64,000 nucleotides of DNA from Lasiosphaeria ovina (taxonomy: Eukaryota > Ascomycota > Sordariomycetes > Sordariales > Lasiosphaeriaceae): NCBI GenBank assembly GCA_033439765.1, contig JAULSN010000005.1, forward strand, positions 1,751,001-1,815,000, in the 5' to 3' direction. The first letter of the stretch is position 1, and every line of letters begins with the position of its first letter. The position numbers and the translations under genes were made by a program. This document shows, piece after piece, positions 1 to 10,304 of this stretch. The notes beneath the pieces were generated by a model. That model was not told the origin of the DNA and made no database searches. It was given only the letters and a program-made list of their open reading frames with translations.

Positions 1-717
1 TATTCTTCACTATTACCAACCCACCAGACCTCATTGTGCCACTGCACGATACAGACCTTGACCCACACAGTCGAGTTGGTTTGTAATAATTCTCTCAAGG
101 AGATTATCCGTCAAGAAAGAGAAAATAGGACGGTACGAAAACGTGGAAATAGTAATGATAGCGCTATAATCGATATCTACGAGAAGGCTTTAAAAGGTCA
201 AGTAACACGTCATAAGATATTAGAACAGAGGAGAATCGGTAAGCGGTAGGTATCGACCTCTAAGCTATCGCCTCTTTTACTAGTTATTTACTCAAACGAA
301 GTAGAGATAATAGTATAAGTTCTTTATTACTTAGACTAAGAACATAGCTAATTCAATAGCAAAAACTTCAAACGAATAAACAACACTTCATTAAATTTAC
401 TAGAACAGACAATCCAGCGAAACTATTCAGCGGAGTTTATTTGCTTATATACTCAATTAACGAACGAAGCGGAAGAAATTACAAAGAAACTGGCGGAGGC
501 TTGTTGGTAGAGGTTTTAGCACAGAACCAGTCGAGCTAAATGTTTCCAAGCATTCGGCGCGGTATCGCGCTGCTCATATCTCGTCTAGGCCGGCCTCCTT
601 CGTCCTTCACTCTATCTCTCTCGTTGATATCTCTCGATATCTCCAAGTACAGTCGTCTATTCCGGGTTTTCTCTCCCTGCCTTCAATCTTAATGTCCTGT
701 GTACAAAGGGACTCGAA
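1..717. other. No convincing gene; AT-rich 5' flank
   Basis: A 71-codon open frame at 34-249 on the plus strand is rich in Arg/Lys but has no recognisable motif. The stretch 250-540 is AT-rich with stops in all frames. I see no gene that can be supported; the first could be the tail of an old mobile element. Confidence 0.3.
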
Positions 718-1288
718 ATGGATAGGTTAGTGCAAGTACTTGCTTTGTCTTATTAGTAACCAGTTAACAGCCGAAGGCAGACGTCGTCAGACTCGGCTTC
801 GGGCCAGTTTCCAAAGCCAGGACATCAATCCTCACCTACAAGCGCTCAGTATAAAGGTGCGAAAGACCTTGAAGATGATAATGGAAACCAAACGCGCTGC
901 CATTTCCCTCTACTTGCTGGACGCAAGTCCAGATTGGAGCTACTCAACACCGCCAGCGCCACCAGAGTCACTAGAGAAGCCAGAGTCACTATACGAGCTC
1001 TACTACAAGAAGCTCATCGCCAAAGATTGTGAGCGAGTTGCAGAGCTGGAATTACTTAACAAGCTCATCGCCGAGACCAAGAAATTGCCCAAGGATTGTG
1101 AGCGAGTTGCGAAGCTGGAATTGGTCAAGAAGCGCAAGCGAGAGCTGGAGCGCAAGCTGCCGGATCAGGCTTCGCACGGTCAATACACCAAGCTCCAGTC
1201 TAGACTGGATCAGATACAACGTCGGGCGCCTTGCCACAGATTGGTGTGGAACCTAAGAGGGAAGGACACTGTGTATTACAAGCTGTAA
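718..1288 (+). CDS. Small charged coiled-coil protein, unknown function
   Basis: Function not recognised. The model joins 718-725, 771-848 and 928-1288 (148 aa). The 45 and 79 bp introns start GTTAGT and GTATAA and end CAG and AAG, and they keep one open frame. The N-terminus is Ser/Gln/Pro-rich. The C-terminal two thirds are Lys/Glu/Leu-rich and probably helical, with an imperfect internal duplication (KDCERVAELEL and KDCERVAKLEL). The unspliced frame from 740 lacks an early ATG, which is why I prefer the ATG at 718. It converges on the bZIP gene, with only about 70 bp between stop codons. The introns are inferred by eye; the C-terminal exon is firmer than the two 5' exons. Confidence 0.45.
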
Positions 1289-1361
1289 TAGTAGATTTCA
1301 ACCAAAACACCCACTTCCTACCCTGCCCCCTTCCAAATGTCTTGCCTTTTTCTCGGTTGAA

Positions 1362-1931
1362 TTACGTGGTGGTGTTTCTATTATGTATCTCCAGAATCTC
1401 GAGGTATCTCTGGATCAGCTCGCAGTTACAACTGTGGTGCTCTTGTAGGTGCAGATATAACCAGCCCCGCTCAGCTTCTAGGCCTTTCTTTCGCTCCTTA
1501 AGCCGCCGATTTTCCTCCTCGATGGCTTTATACTGACGAGCCGTTTCTTCTTCTTTTTTGCCATCCCTCTGTCGCTGCCTCTGTGCCGCAAGCCGGTTGC
1601 GCTCGCGTAGATCGAGAGGCCCTTTTTTCTTCCCGTTACTGCCGTCGCCGGAGTCCGAGACCTCGTCGCCAGATTCCGAGACCTCATCGCCGTAATCCGA
1701 TGGGCCCATGTCCCTGATGTTGGGGTGGTTACTTATACAAAACGATGGGCCTGCGTGCTGGATGTCGAACTGGTCGAGAGCTTGGGTAGTGAAGTTGTTG
1801 GTAGAAGATGGGCCCGTGTCCAAGACAACGAGCTCTCCCTGCGACCATGGAATGAAACCGGAGTTGTTAGAGGGGTGACCGCTGAAATTAATAGGCGTGT
1901 TGATTCGATGGTAGTACGGATGCAGGATGTG
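1362..1931 (-). CDS. bZIP transcription factor (5' end unresolved)
   Basis: Likely a nuclear DNA-binding protein that dimerises through its zipper. An acidic Ser/Asp/Glu stretch with the repeat GDEVSESGDEVSDSGDG precedes the basic region RERNRLAAQRQRQRD, which has the bZIP signature N-x2-A-A-x-Q-R-x-R. A helix with heptad leucines and many Glu/Arg follows, then a short tail ending HNRNTTT. There is no ATG at the head of the main frame. The frame stays open upstream to about 1931 with natural composition (e.g. TPINFSGHPSNNSGF), so a short 5' exon probably carries the start. A CAG acceptor lies just upstream at about 1937. Target genes are unknown. Confidence 0.7.
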   Translation of the reverse strand, partial: HILHPYYHRINTPINFSGHPSNNSGFIPWSQGELVVLDTGPSSTNNFTTQALDQFDIQHAGPSFCISNHPNIRDMGPSDYGDEVSESGDEVSDSGDGSNGKKKGPLDLRERNRLAAQRQRQRDGKKEEETARQYKAIEEENRRLKERKKGLEAERGWLYLHLQEHHSCNCELIQRYLEILEIHNRNTTT

Positions 1932-2379
1932 TTAGCCTGCGAGGGTCAGATGAATGGCTGGTAGGAATTGGAGAAATGTCAGTGCCTGTAGTGACTTTAG
2001 TTATATAGAAATTAAGCTTGCTAGTAAGTACTAACAGGTAGTGAGCCTCGATTTTTTTGGCAACCGCTTGGGTAGGTACCACCTCAGTTGACTGGGTACC
2101 TGGGGCGCACCTGAGCATCTACTCGGATTGGTTAGTCTCTGGAACTTGGGCGAATTGGCGAAAGGGGGAAGCTGGGCGGGGTTGATGCAACCCAAGTCGG
2201 AATTGGGTGTCAAAAGCTGTTACCAAAAGTGGGTCCTCAAGTCCTGGTGCCCCACCAGGGGTGAGCCTTAGCAGTAAAATAATCTTCCCCTCAGCTCCCC
2301 AACACTCTGCCCGGGCAATTTTGACAGCACTTTGCATCCTTACAACGATATCTTCCTACCTAACCACGACAAAAAGAGA

Positions 2380-3063
2380 TCACGACTTTTTATTATTACT
2401 ACATACCCGATTGCGCCGCCTTTCTATTTGCTTCACAAAATTTTCTACCCTCTTCGGCTTCAAGGAATCCTCTGTACTATTCCAAATAACCGCTGTTAAC
2501 GGGTCCCGCAACAAATCCATCACATCCATCACCGCATCTGGCGACAATTCCCGTGCAAACTTGCCCTGGAAATTACCGATTGCCTTCTCGATATCCGCGG
2601 CGCCAATTAGCCTGTGCCTGGGTAAGTTTTCTCCGCAAAGGTGGCGGCAACCCTCCCTCATTGTCGGATGAAGCCGAAGATGCAGAGCTGTCGCTAATTA
2701 ATGTATTTACGTCAGGGCTGCGCGTATTGTTTCGTCTTCCTTCCTCGCCGCCGCGAGTGCATTCTTTTCCTCTGGCGATTTCTTCTTTCGTTTTGTTGAC
2801 CTTTGTTGAGATTCCTCAGCGGTACGCATCTGGGAACCAGTGGCTTTTTAGTCCCCGACTTTATCCACTTCACCTGCTTCGCTTTCTTCTTCTTCATCTT
2901 CATCCAACAATCCTGACATTACATGAATATCAGATGAAGAAGCCTCTACCCCTGGAGCTAGCCGTGAAGACTCATCTTTCGTCTCTCAGACACCCATGTT
3001 GGAAGCCCAGGAAAAGCTCGACACCCTTCCGCAAAGACCTACATCCGTCATCCGGGCTCCAGA
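2380..3063 (-). pseudogene. Decayed unknown ORF with acidic and basic tracts
   Basis: Reading the minus strand, a protein-like track runs through in-frame stops and one or two frame changes. In order it has a Ser/Asp-rich part, an acidic run (LLDEDEEEESEAGEVDK), a Lys/Arg-rich part (KRKKKSPEEKNALAAARK), a second Ser-rich part (DSSASSASSDNEGG), and a helical end (DIEKAIGNFQGKFARELSPD). The stops are TGA and TAA codons that would arise from C-to-T changes at Arg or Gln codons. The family is unknown. A plus-strand frame at 2930-3214 is also open and cannot be excluded. Confidence 0.3.
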
Positions 3064-3371
3064 CGTCAGCTTCCAAGAGCCTGAAAACAAGCAATTGTGG
3101 GTGGTTACTCACCCAAAAACAGCTCCTCATACTGACGTTACTCGTAGTCCCCTCAACGTTCTTCCCGTACTCAGACCTGACATTGCGGGGCCCAAGTCTA
3201 GTATGGGAAGATGATATGGGTCTGATTTTGCATGAGTGCCAGTAGTGTCTCGAGGTTGGTTGCCCGGTCGGCGAGCGCGCGAGTTACACCGGGCAGCATA
3301 GCGGGAGGACTATTCCAGGCGTAACGGGCGGCCGGCAAAGACTAAGTAGTAACGTTCTGTTATATTGAAGC

Positions 3372-5841
3372 CTAGAATACAGTACAAAATCTCTGTGCCC
3401 CCCTTCCCCGGGCACCTTGGGCCGAATCACCCCCGCTGCCAACACCACCCTTCTCAAAGCCAGAGCCACCTTTCTCGCCAAAGCCATCCTTCTCGCCAAA
3501 GCCGTCATTCTCGCCAAAACCGCCCTTCTCACAATCAAAACCACCCTTCTCACAGTTAAAAACACCACTATTCAGCGCATCGCTGAGAACACCGTCACGC
3601 CCTGGAACATCTGGAAGGTCTCCAAACCCAATTCTCCCAGGCGCAACTGCGCTAGCATCGAGCTGGATGTCGAACTCCGGACTCTCGCTAAACCGATGTG
3701 TCTTGCTGTCGTACTGCAGCCACTTATTCTCCCGTGCAATGCGGCACCCAAGATACAGTACTCGGATCTTCCGCTCCTCTCTCATGGAAGCGGCTTCCAA
3801 GCCCTCCTCGTCGTCCTCGCTTATAGAAGGGGCCTCGAAATACTTCTCATCGTCGTCGATCCTCTTCTGCGACGAGAACCACTCATCGGGGAAGTACTTG
3901 TCTGCCCAGAGAAGACCCCGTATGGCGTAGTCCTCGGGTAGTGGCCGTTTGGGCGTATTCTCGGCTTGGGGGAAAGTCTCCCCTTCGATGCGAGAGTAAG
4001 TTTGGTATGAATCAAGCAGCGAGTTGAGCATATGAGCTGTTAGCTTCCACGGAAAACCGGGGCCCAAATATGACATGGCAGCCGGGGCAAATGTCAAATA
4101 GTGAACGAAGACAAGTATGACGTGAAGATACGGCAGGATATTTGGGTCACCGAATCTCCGCAGTATAACGTCGTGGGTCCCGTTGGCGAGTTTAAGAGAA
4201 GCTGCGAGCTCTTGCGGTGCAGAATCTTCTGCCCAGCCTCCTAGCATGTGCTGGTCGTGCGACTCGCTAGAACGGATTTGCTTGATGGCGCTGAATATGG
4301 GGTTTCTGTCACTTCCGTATCCAAGGATAGCGGCACAGTTTGAAATCCCAATATGATATCTAGCACGAGGTCAGAATCTACGAGGGGATACGAGCCAGGA
4401 GACTGTTACTTACGCAGGCTCAAGCCATGAACGCGTCGACCGGGCAATCGTGCCGTCTAGGGAACTCAAGAACTCGTCCATGGAAGACTCGAGTTTTTCT
4501 GGCATCTTCCCGCTAAACATAATACCATGAGTCTTTACGAAAGCAAGATTAGTTGGCCCCAGTCTCGACTGCTGGGTTGAATCTGGCGCCATGATGCGGT
4601 CGAATAGAGTCATGATGCTTTCGCGTGCCGATAAGAAGGGTACGGCTACGCATAGGGATTTGGTGTAGTAGTACAGCTGCTGTAGCGCATTCGGGTGAGC
4701 GAGAACGGCGAGATGGTGGTAGAGCCGTCCCGCTGTCGGGGCCTTATCCGAGGCCTTAGAGTACCAGTGCCTACTCACCGAGGTCCAAACTTCGCGGTCT
4801 CGGATATCTTCATCCTCGATCGCCATACGGTACCTACCCAAATCTCCCAGGCATTCAATCCACGTATCTTCAAAGGCTGGGACCGTTTCGTATAGCAGAG
4901 CCATCATGGAATACGCCAAGTAAATGAAACTTAGCATATGTTCCAGACTGGCTGGAAGTCGGTGTCTCAAAAGCTCGAGGAAGCTATGAATACCATACCT
5001 CCACATCCGGGCTGGCATAGCGTACTTGCTTACCAGTCTCCTCAACGCCGGACTGGCTAATGGATGCTGCGAGGCGAGGAAAAAGTCGTGATGCTTGTAA
5101 AGTAGAGTCCGGTGAAGTGCAACTAAAGATTGCCATTGCTCGTTATCGAGCTTGGTGGATGGATCATGCTTAGCGTTCTGAGTATCGACCTCGATACACT
5201 TGCCCTCGACTAAAACGAGGCCTGCGTAGATTCCCTTGACTTCGGTAACCAGCTGCTCTTGCGAGATGGGTCTCGTCTCAGGCTGTTTTATGAGCTCGGT
5301 CGAGTCCTCTTCGACGTTGGCCGGAGTTCGGAGACTCGAGGCTGGCGCAACCCCTGGAGGGGGGTCTACCGCCTGCCTCGGCTGCAACGGCAGGTCGGAA
5401 GACACCTGGCCGCCCTCACGAGCTGGCGCAGCCCTAACGGCTACCGGACCGTTCTCCAGGGTCACATCTTCGAATATACTATAATTAGTATTCTAAGTTA
5501 GCAATAAGATTTGGAAACCAAAAAAGGAAAGAGCCGAGTATGAGAACTCACATTTCGCCTGTTAGCAGTGCGTCCTTCCATAGAGATTGGATCCAAGCAG
5601 TTTTATCCTCGTCCGAGGCCTTTTCTTGGAGTAATTGCAAGTGGTCGGTTGCGACATGCTCCTCGAAATCCTGATCATCGGCTGGTTGCACGAGCTGGCT
5701 ACATAGGGGACAGATAGGCTTTGGCTGAAGCCATTTGGCTTTGTCCAAGCGATTGCAGATGCCCATCTCTTGGCTTTCGGGTTGTGAAAGAGCGGGCGGC
5801 CGGTGGGTAACAAGAGTAATGGGGCTCTTTGAGAATCGCAA
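3372..5841 (-). CDS. Est1-like DNA/RNA-binding protein with N-terminal zinc finger
   Basis: The protein belongs to the Est1/Smg5-7-type DNA/RNA-binding family (Pfam EST1_DNA_bind), tied in other eukaryotes to telomerase recruitment or mRNA decay. Exons are 5841-5552, 5478-4414 and 4359-3372; introns of 73 and 54 bp have GTGAGT/TATAG and GTAAGT/CTAG ends and phases that match exactly. Exon 1 has a C2H2-like finger (CPLCSQL, then H-x4-H). Exon 2 holds the helical Est1 core with the family-typical run MPARMWRYGIHSFLELLRHR and SVSRHWYSKASDKAPTAGRL. The C-terminus is a degenerate Gly/Phe/Glu/Lys repeat. The frame at 5841 opens without an ATG; the first in-frame ATG is near 5769. A natural continuation (SARTISDLQDSQRALLRS) lies upstream at about 5850-5960 in another frame, so a frameshift in the N-terminus is likely. 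Confidence 0.72.
3437..3562 (-). repeat. 18 bp tandem repeat inside the Est1-like gene
   Basis: About six imperfect copies of an 18 bp unit (plus strand TTCTCGCCAAAGCCATCC) encode the Gly-Phe-Gly-Glu-Lys-Asp type repeat at the protein's C-terminus. Later copies change Glu to Cys-Glu or Asp-Cys-Glu. Confidence 0.7.
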
Positions 5842-5966
5842 GCCCGATAGATCTCAAGAGGGCACGTTGGGAGTCTTGTAGGTCTGAAATGGTGCGCGCG
5901 CTGGCTCTGGCGGTTGCCTTATCTGCAGAAAGTGCTTCAAGTGGGCTCCAAAAAACGGGCTAGCAT

Positions 5967-6639
5967 TTATGTCGCTAATATATTTGTAGGGGGCTAATTG
6001 GCCTCAGAACCCCCCACCACCTGCGTGGTTGCCTTTCTATGGTTCGCAAATTCGCAAATGCGAACCCTTCTAGAGATGAGGCTCTTCTCCTTGGAGTATC
6101 AACTCCTGCCCCCCCAAACTACGAGGCCCTTATGACGCATTTTCTGCGTGCAAGCCCAAGTGCGTGGAGTCTACTGATTTTTTGTACGAGATTTATGTGG
6201 TTTGGCGTTTAGTAGGAATTCAGGTGTAAGTAAACAAGGGGGTTTAGCTGAGATCAGTACTGGCAGTCGTTGACAGAGTGGCCCTCTGAAGTTGAGAGGA
6301 TATTTCCACCCTTCGAGGGGGTCTCTATCAGTCTTTGCTTCTGTCACGCGGGGCGTTGCCTTCCTCTGCCTCGTTTTGGGGCTCTTACATCCTTCCAATC
6401 TAAAGCACTGGGAGGATCCACAGACGGGGAGAAGATCTTTTGTAATCCCGCCTTAAGTTCTCAGAAGTTCCACCGCCCAGAACCCCCTAGAAGGGAGCAC
6501 AGACCTTTGTTGGTGGCACTCGAGACCGTCAATCAACCTTGGTATGCAGCCTTTCGTGTGGAGGTTGGCCAGGCTCGACGCCATTAGGCAAAGTCCCAGC
6601 GAGTTGTCATTCGAGGTTTGCCGAGTTTTTGATAGTGGT
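5967..6639. other. Intergenic, no gene seen
   Basis: Short frames on both strands have no natural protein composition and no splice pattern that joins them. The part next to 5967 probably holds the promoter of the Est1-like gene. Nothing else is recognised. Confidence 0.4.
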
Positions 6640-7460
6640 TTAGTTTGGACGGCGATCGGGATGAATACCGAGCGCAGCAAGCAGCGCCAGGCGCCCCTGG
6701 AGGAGCGCCGGGGCCGACTTGCCAGGTTGTCACTACCAGGGAGCGACCGCGGGCGGTGCTGACGGGCGGCAGGGAGCGTGCCGCGGAGTTGGCGACAATC
6801 ACGGTGACGTTCTACCATGGAGGACGCTGCACGAGGCGAATACGCGCGCGGCCAAGACACAGACGAAGCTAACCTCGTGAAGCTCACAATCTCTAGGGTG
6901 TGGCAGTATGGTAGAAGTCGCGCAAACTTGTTTTTAGAAACGATTAAGGAATACTGACCCCCACAAAAGGGATTTTGTTATTAGCTTACAGGAGGTAAGC
7001 AGGCTACAGCGCGACCAGACATGGCAAGAGCTCGGCCAAGGAACGGATGATCATCCCATTTTCGACGCTAAAGTGCGTTCAGCTGTCCTCGTCCTCCCCT
7101 TCCTTGATCGTTCGCTTCTATTATCTAATCCCTTTTACGAAGAGGGAGAAATTGGCGGAAGCGCTACTCGATGCTTAAATAGATAGAAGTCATCTCCATA
7201 TCAATTGGAAATGTATTCATTATAGAATGTATCCGCGAAAGTTTAACAAATTATTCGCTGATTCTTGGTTACATCTTAAGGGAGATACACCCATGGCTTG
7301 GAGTCGTTTGCACACCCAAAATTCTATGTGACTGCGGAACCATGGATGTAATCCTTGTCCTGAAGTCACTTATAATTAGACGCCCATGGCTTGGAGTCAT
7401 TTGCACGCCCCGCCCCGCCACTTGAATCCTTGTCGGGACGTATGCACAGTACATTAGCCC
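6640..7460 (+). repeat. Dispersed repeat, left copy (inverted relative to 22.6-24.0 kb)
   Basis: This stretch reappears in reverse complement at 22620-24010. Blocks match in the expected reversed order: 6640-6830 with 23800-24010, 6880-6956 with about 23695-23775, 6957-7250 with 22800-23141, and 7261-7460 with 22620-22790. Landmark words shared on opposite strands include AAGTCGCGCAAACTTG and the repeated CCATGGCTTGGAGTC. Identity is moderate, with many transitions. Probably a dead mobile element; no coding domain is recognisable. Confidence 0.7.
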
Positions 7461-8145
7461 CGGCTGCTGCACCGTACGCCAATATTCATTGGCGGAATTG
7501 TTCTCGGGGAGTCGGGCACAGTGTATTCCGCCTTTTCTATTTTAGTTACCACGGAGCGCTGGCGCTCGTGTCCACGTCTTGCAGTTCTACTCGAGTACTC
7601 TGCCGTCGCGATAGCTTGCCTGGCGGCCCGTGTAGCGTGCAAGAGATGCGAACTACTATCATTACTAACACTCTCAGCAGCCATAATCACTAAATAAAAA
7701 GGTTTATAGTGAAAGAACCTACTTTCTCAGGCCTGGGGCGTCAAGCTGTGCATGCACACACACGGAGCTGGCCCCTCTTCTGGCACCACCATGACAGATG
7801 ACACAGACTCTCAGGCAGTCCGGAATCGCAGCCTGTAATTCTCTTCCCACCGCGGGTTACCATTTTCCCACCAGGGTGGTGGCTTTGAATCCCGAAGCTG
7901 CTGCTCTATCAGCCCCTGCACCGGACTCACCAAACGTGGGTGTTCCGACCATTAATATGGGTCCTAGCTTGATCGTTCCGACCGGGGAACATCTGGTCCA
8001 CCTCAGTCGGCCACTGCCACCCAGCGATCCAGGTTTCCAGGTTCCTAGGTGCCTGCTTCAACACTCTAATTCAGAGGGTCTAGACGGTGCCAAATATTCG
8101 TGCAACTATGACACTATAAGACGGTCTCAAAGTTGTCCTCCCATA
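7461..8145. other. Intergenic, no supported gene
   Basis: Open frames at 7391-7693 and 7798-8289 have no motif, and the second simply runs into the poly-C end of the transposon. I do not call a gene here. Confidence 0.35.
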
Positions 8146-8147
8146 TA

Positions 8148-8254
8148 CCATCCCCCCCCCCCCCCCCCCCCCACCCGATCACCCAGGCCAGGCGATCACA
8201 TTTTACACCAAAACACCATATCTTTGAACAACCGTAACATAGTCAATTGTGAAG
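8148..8254 (+). repeat. Left terminal inverted repeat of the pogo-like element
   Basis: Pairs with 10207-10302 over its whole length apart from a few substitutions and the longer C homopolymer (8152-8172). The inner edge is at AGTCAATTGTGAAG. Confidence 0.9.
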
Positions 8255-8443
8255 CTATTCACAAGCAAAAAGTAGATTTGTTTAGGTAATTGCATGCAAT
8301 TTAATTTTAGTATAGATTTATCAGCCCACAAGCCCTAGTTTTTACGCAATACCGTTGCAAATTGATTGAAAATTAGCTTCCTTTTAGCTTCCTTGACTTC
8401 TTTTCTCCCTACCTTTGAGTGTGTATTGTGTTGTACCACCACC

Positions 8444-10163
8444 ATGTCTACCTATACCGAAGACGATATGCTTAATGCATACCTTGATATCACAGATAAT
8501 AAGCTTTCGATTCGAAAATCTGCTTAAAAACACGGTATACCGTACACAATATTGAACGACAGACTCAAGGGAATACCCCCTAAAGATGAGGCTGATTAGC
8601 CGTATCGTCGCCTTACGGCTGAAGAAGAAAAGCGGCTCATTCAATGGATCCTTCGTCAAGAGAGCCTCGGCTATGCCCCTAGCCATTCGCAAGTGTGTAG
8701 TATTATCAGAACACTACTTATAAAAAAGGGGGATAAAGAAGTCCTAGGGAAAAAGTGGATTGAGGGCTTCAAAGCCCGTAATCCCGAGATCAAAGCCAAA
8801 GTAGGCAAGAGAATGGAAGCCGCTCGATTCAATGGCTTCACTCCCAAAACCATCAACTAGTATTTTGATATTAGGGAGAAAGAATACGGCTGGGTTAGGC
8901 CTGAGCTCACTTTTAACGTCGATAAGGCCGGCATTATGGCGGGCTTTGGTAAGAAAAGAGTCTCCATAATGTTTTCTACGGCTAATTCTATATAGGGCTT
9001 GACTCTTTAGTCCTGGGGAGCTCAGAGACTAGAAAAGCATACCTCAAAAGTGACCAGGGCCATACCTGGTCCACCATGATCGAATACATCAGTGTAGACG
9101 GCAAATTGCTTAATCCAGGCATCATTTTTAAAGGAAAAGACCTTCAAACGCAGTAGTTCAAGGAAGAAATGAACAAAATAGCCGAATGGAGCTTCGTTAT
9201 AAGCGAAAACGGCTGGACTGACAACCAACTCGCGATTAGTTGGCTCAACGATATTTTTATTCCACAAACCAACGCCTTACTAGGCCATAATAGCGAGGCT
9301 CGCCTCCTTATTCTTGATAGCCATAATAGCCATATAACGGTAAGATATAAAGCCTACGCTTTCCTTGAGCCTACAGTCTCACATTATTATAAAAGGACGA
9401 GTTCATAACTACCTACTTCCACAACAACATATATCTCTACTTCCTACCGGCCCACACCTCTCACGGCTTACAGCCACTTGACAACGACCCATTCAATACC
9501 GTCAAAGCTTACTATAGACGTGAGCTGGCCAAATTGGCCAGTCTAACCGATACAGCACCAGTTGACAAAGTTAGCTTCATACGCTACTATAAGGTGGCTA
9601 GAGAGGAAGGTTTTACCTCAAGAACCATTAAATCATTATGGCGAACGACCGGTAATTGGCCTATAAGTAGGTAAAAGGCGTTAAACCATCCAGAGATTCA
9701 ACAAGACAGAAAAAAGACCCCGGAACCCCCGGCCCTCCCTGAAGTCCCTGATACCCCCGTGTCAGGCCGCCAGATAATGGATATGAGCAAGGGGGCTAGT
9801 CCGGGCACAAGAATGAAGTTCAGAAAGGCCGCCCGAGCAGTTGACGGGCTTCAAGCCGAGTTGGTTTTGAAGCAGGCACGAATCGAAGCCCTAGAGGCCG
9901 AATTGGAACGCTTGAAGCCAAAGAAAAGGAGGAAAATTCCAAACCCGAATAAACGGTTCATAACTTTGGCTACCATACTAATGGGTGGCGAGGCTCCCGC
10001 AGAGCCTCAAGTTGAGGCTCAAAATGCGGCTCAAGCAGAGCCGCAAGAAAAAGAGGTGGATGAAGAAGACGATGAGGATGACGCTGCAGATGACGACATT
10101 CCAACTGCAAGAATGACCAGATCAGGGAGTGCAACCAGGGTGCCGGCACGATATATGGATTAA
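8444..10163 (+). pseudogene. pogo/Fot1-type transposase, multiply disrupted
   Basis: Would bind the element's ends and catalyse cut-and-paste transposition. The ATG at 8444 sits in an ACCACC context. Domains in order: a psq-type helix-turn-helix (DNKLSIRKSA...HGIPYTILNDRL), a CENP-B-type helix-turn-helix (LTAEEEKRLIQWILRQES), the DDE core, then a charged C-terminal coiled coil and acidic tail to 10163. DDE landmarks are FNVDKAGIMAGFG (the usual Glu after Asp is Lys), LLILDSHNSHIT and LPAHTSHGLQPLD. Stops occur within the first 50 codons, again in the CENP-B to DDE linker and before the C-terminal domain, and the reading frame changes at least twice. Many stops are TAA/TAG where C-to-T change from Gln is plausible. 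Confidence 0.9.
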
Positions 10164-10206
10164 ACGATCAATTAGCTACATTTTGCTATGTTTTATTTGT
10201 AAATAT

Positions 10207-10302
10207 CTTCACAATTGACTATGCTACGGTTGTTCAAAGTTGTAGTGTTTTGGTGTAAAAAGTGATCGCCTAGCCTGGGTGATCGGGTGGGGGGGGGGAT
10301 GG
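10207..10302 (-). repeat. Right terminal inverted repeat of the pogo-like element
   Basis: Reverse complement of the left terminus. Its homopolymer is 10 G on the plus strand (10289-10298), followed by ATGG and the TA duplication. Confidence 0.9.
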
Positions 10303-10304
10303 TA

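Larger units (their letters stand above)
8148..10302 (+). mobile_element. pogo/Fot1-like DNA transposon, 2155 bp, inactive
   Basis: Complete element with inverted termini (8148-8254 and 10207-10302) flanked by TA dinucleotides at 8146-8147 and 10303-10304, the TA target duplication of the Tc1/mariner superfamily. The outer ends read CCATC followed by a C run, then CACCCGATCACCCAGGC. It encodes one DDE transposase, now broken. The left C run is 21 bases; its partner on the right is 10. The ends are nearly identical otherwise, so the insertion is not very old even though the gene is dead. Confidence 0.92.

Noticed and set aside
2207..2671. 154-codon plus-strand frame
   Set aside because: It overlaps the more protein-like minus-strand track and has no motif.
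7798..8289. 163-codon plus-strand frame
   Set aside because: It runs through the transposon's poly-C terminus into its inverted repeat; the Pro run is the C homopolymer.
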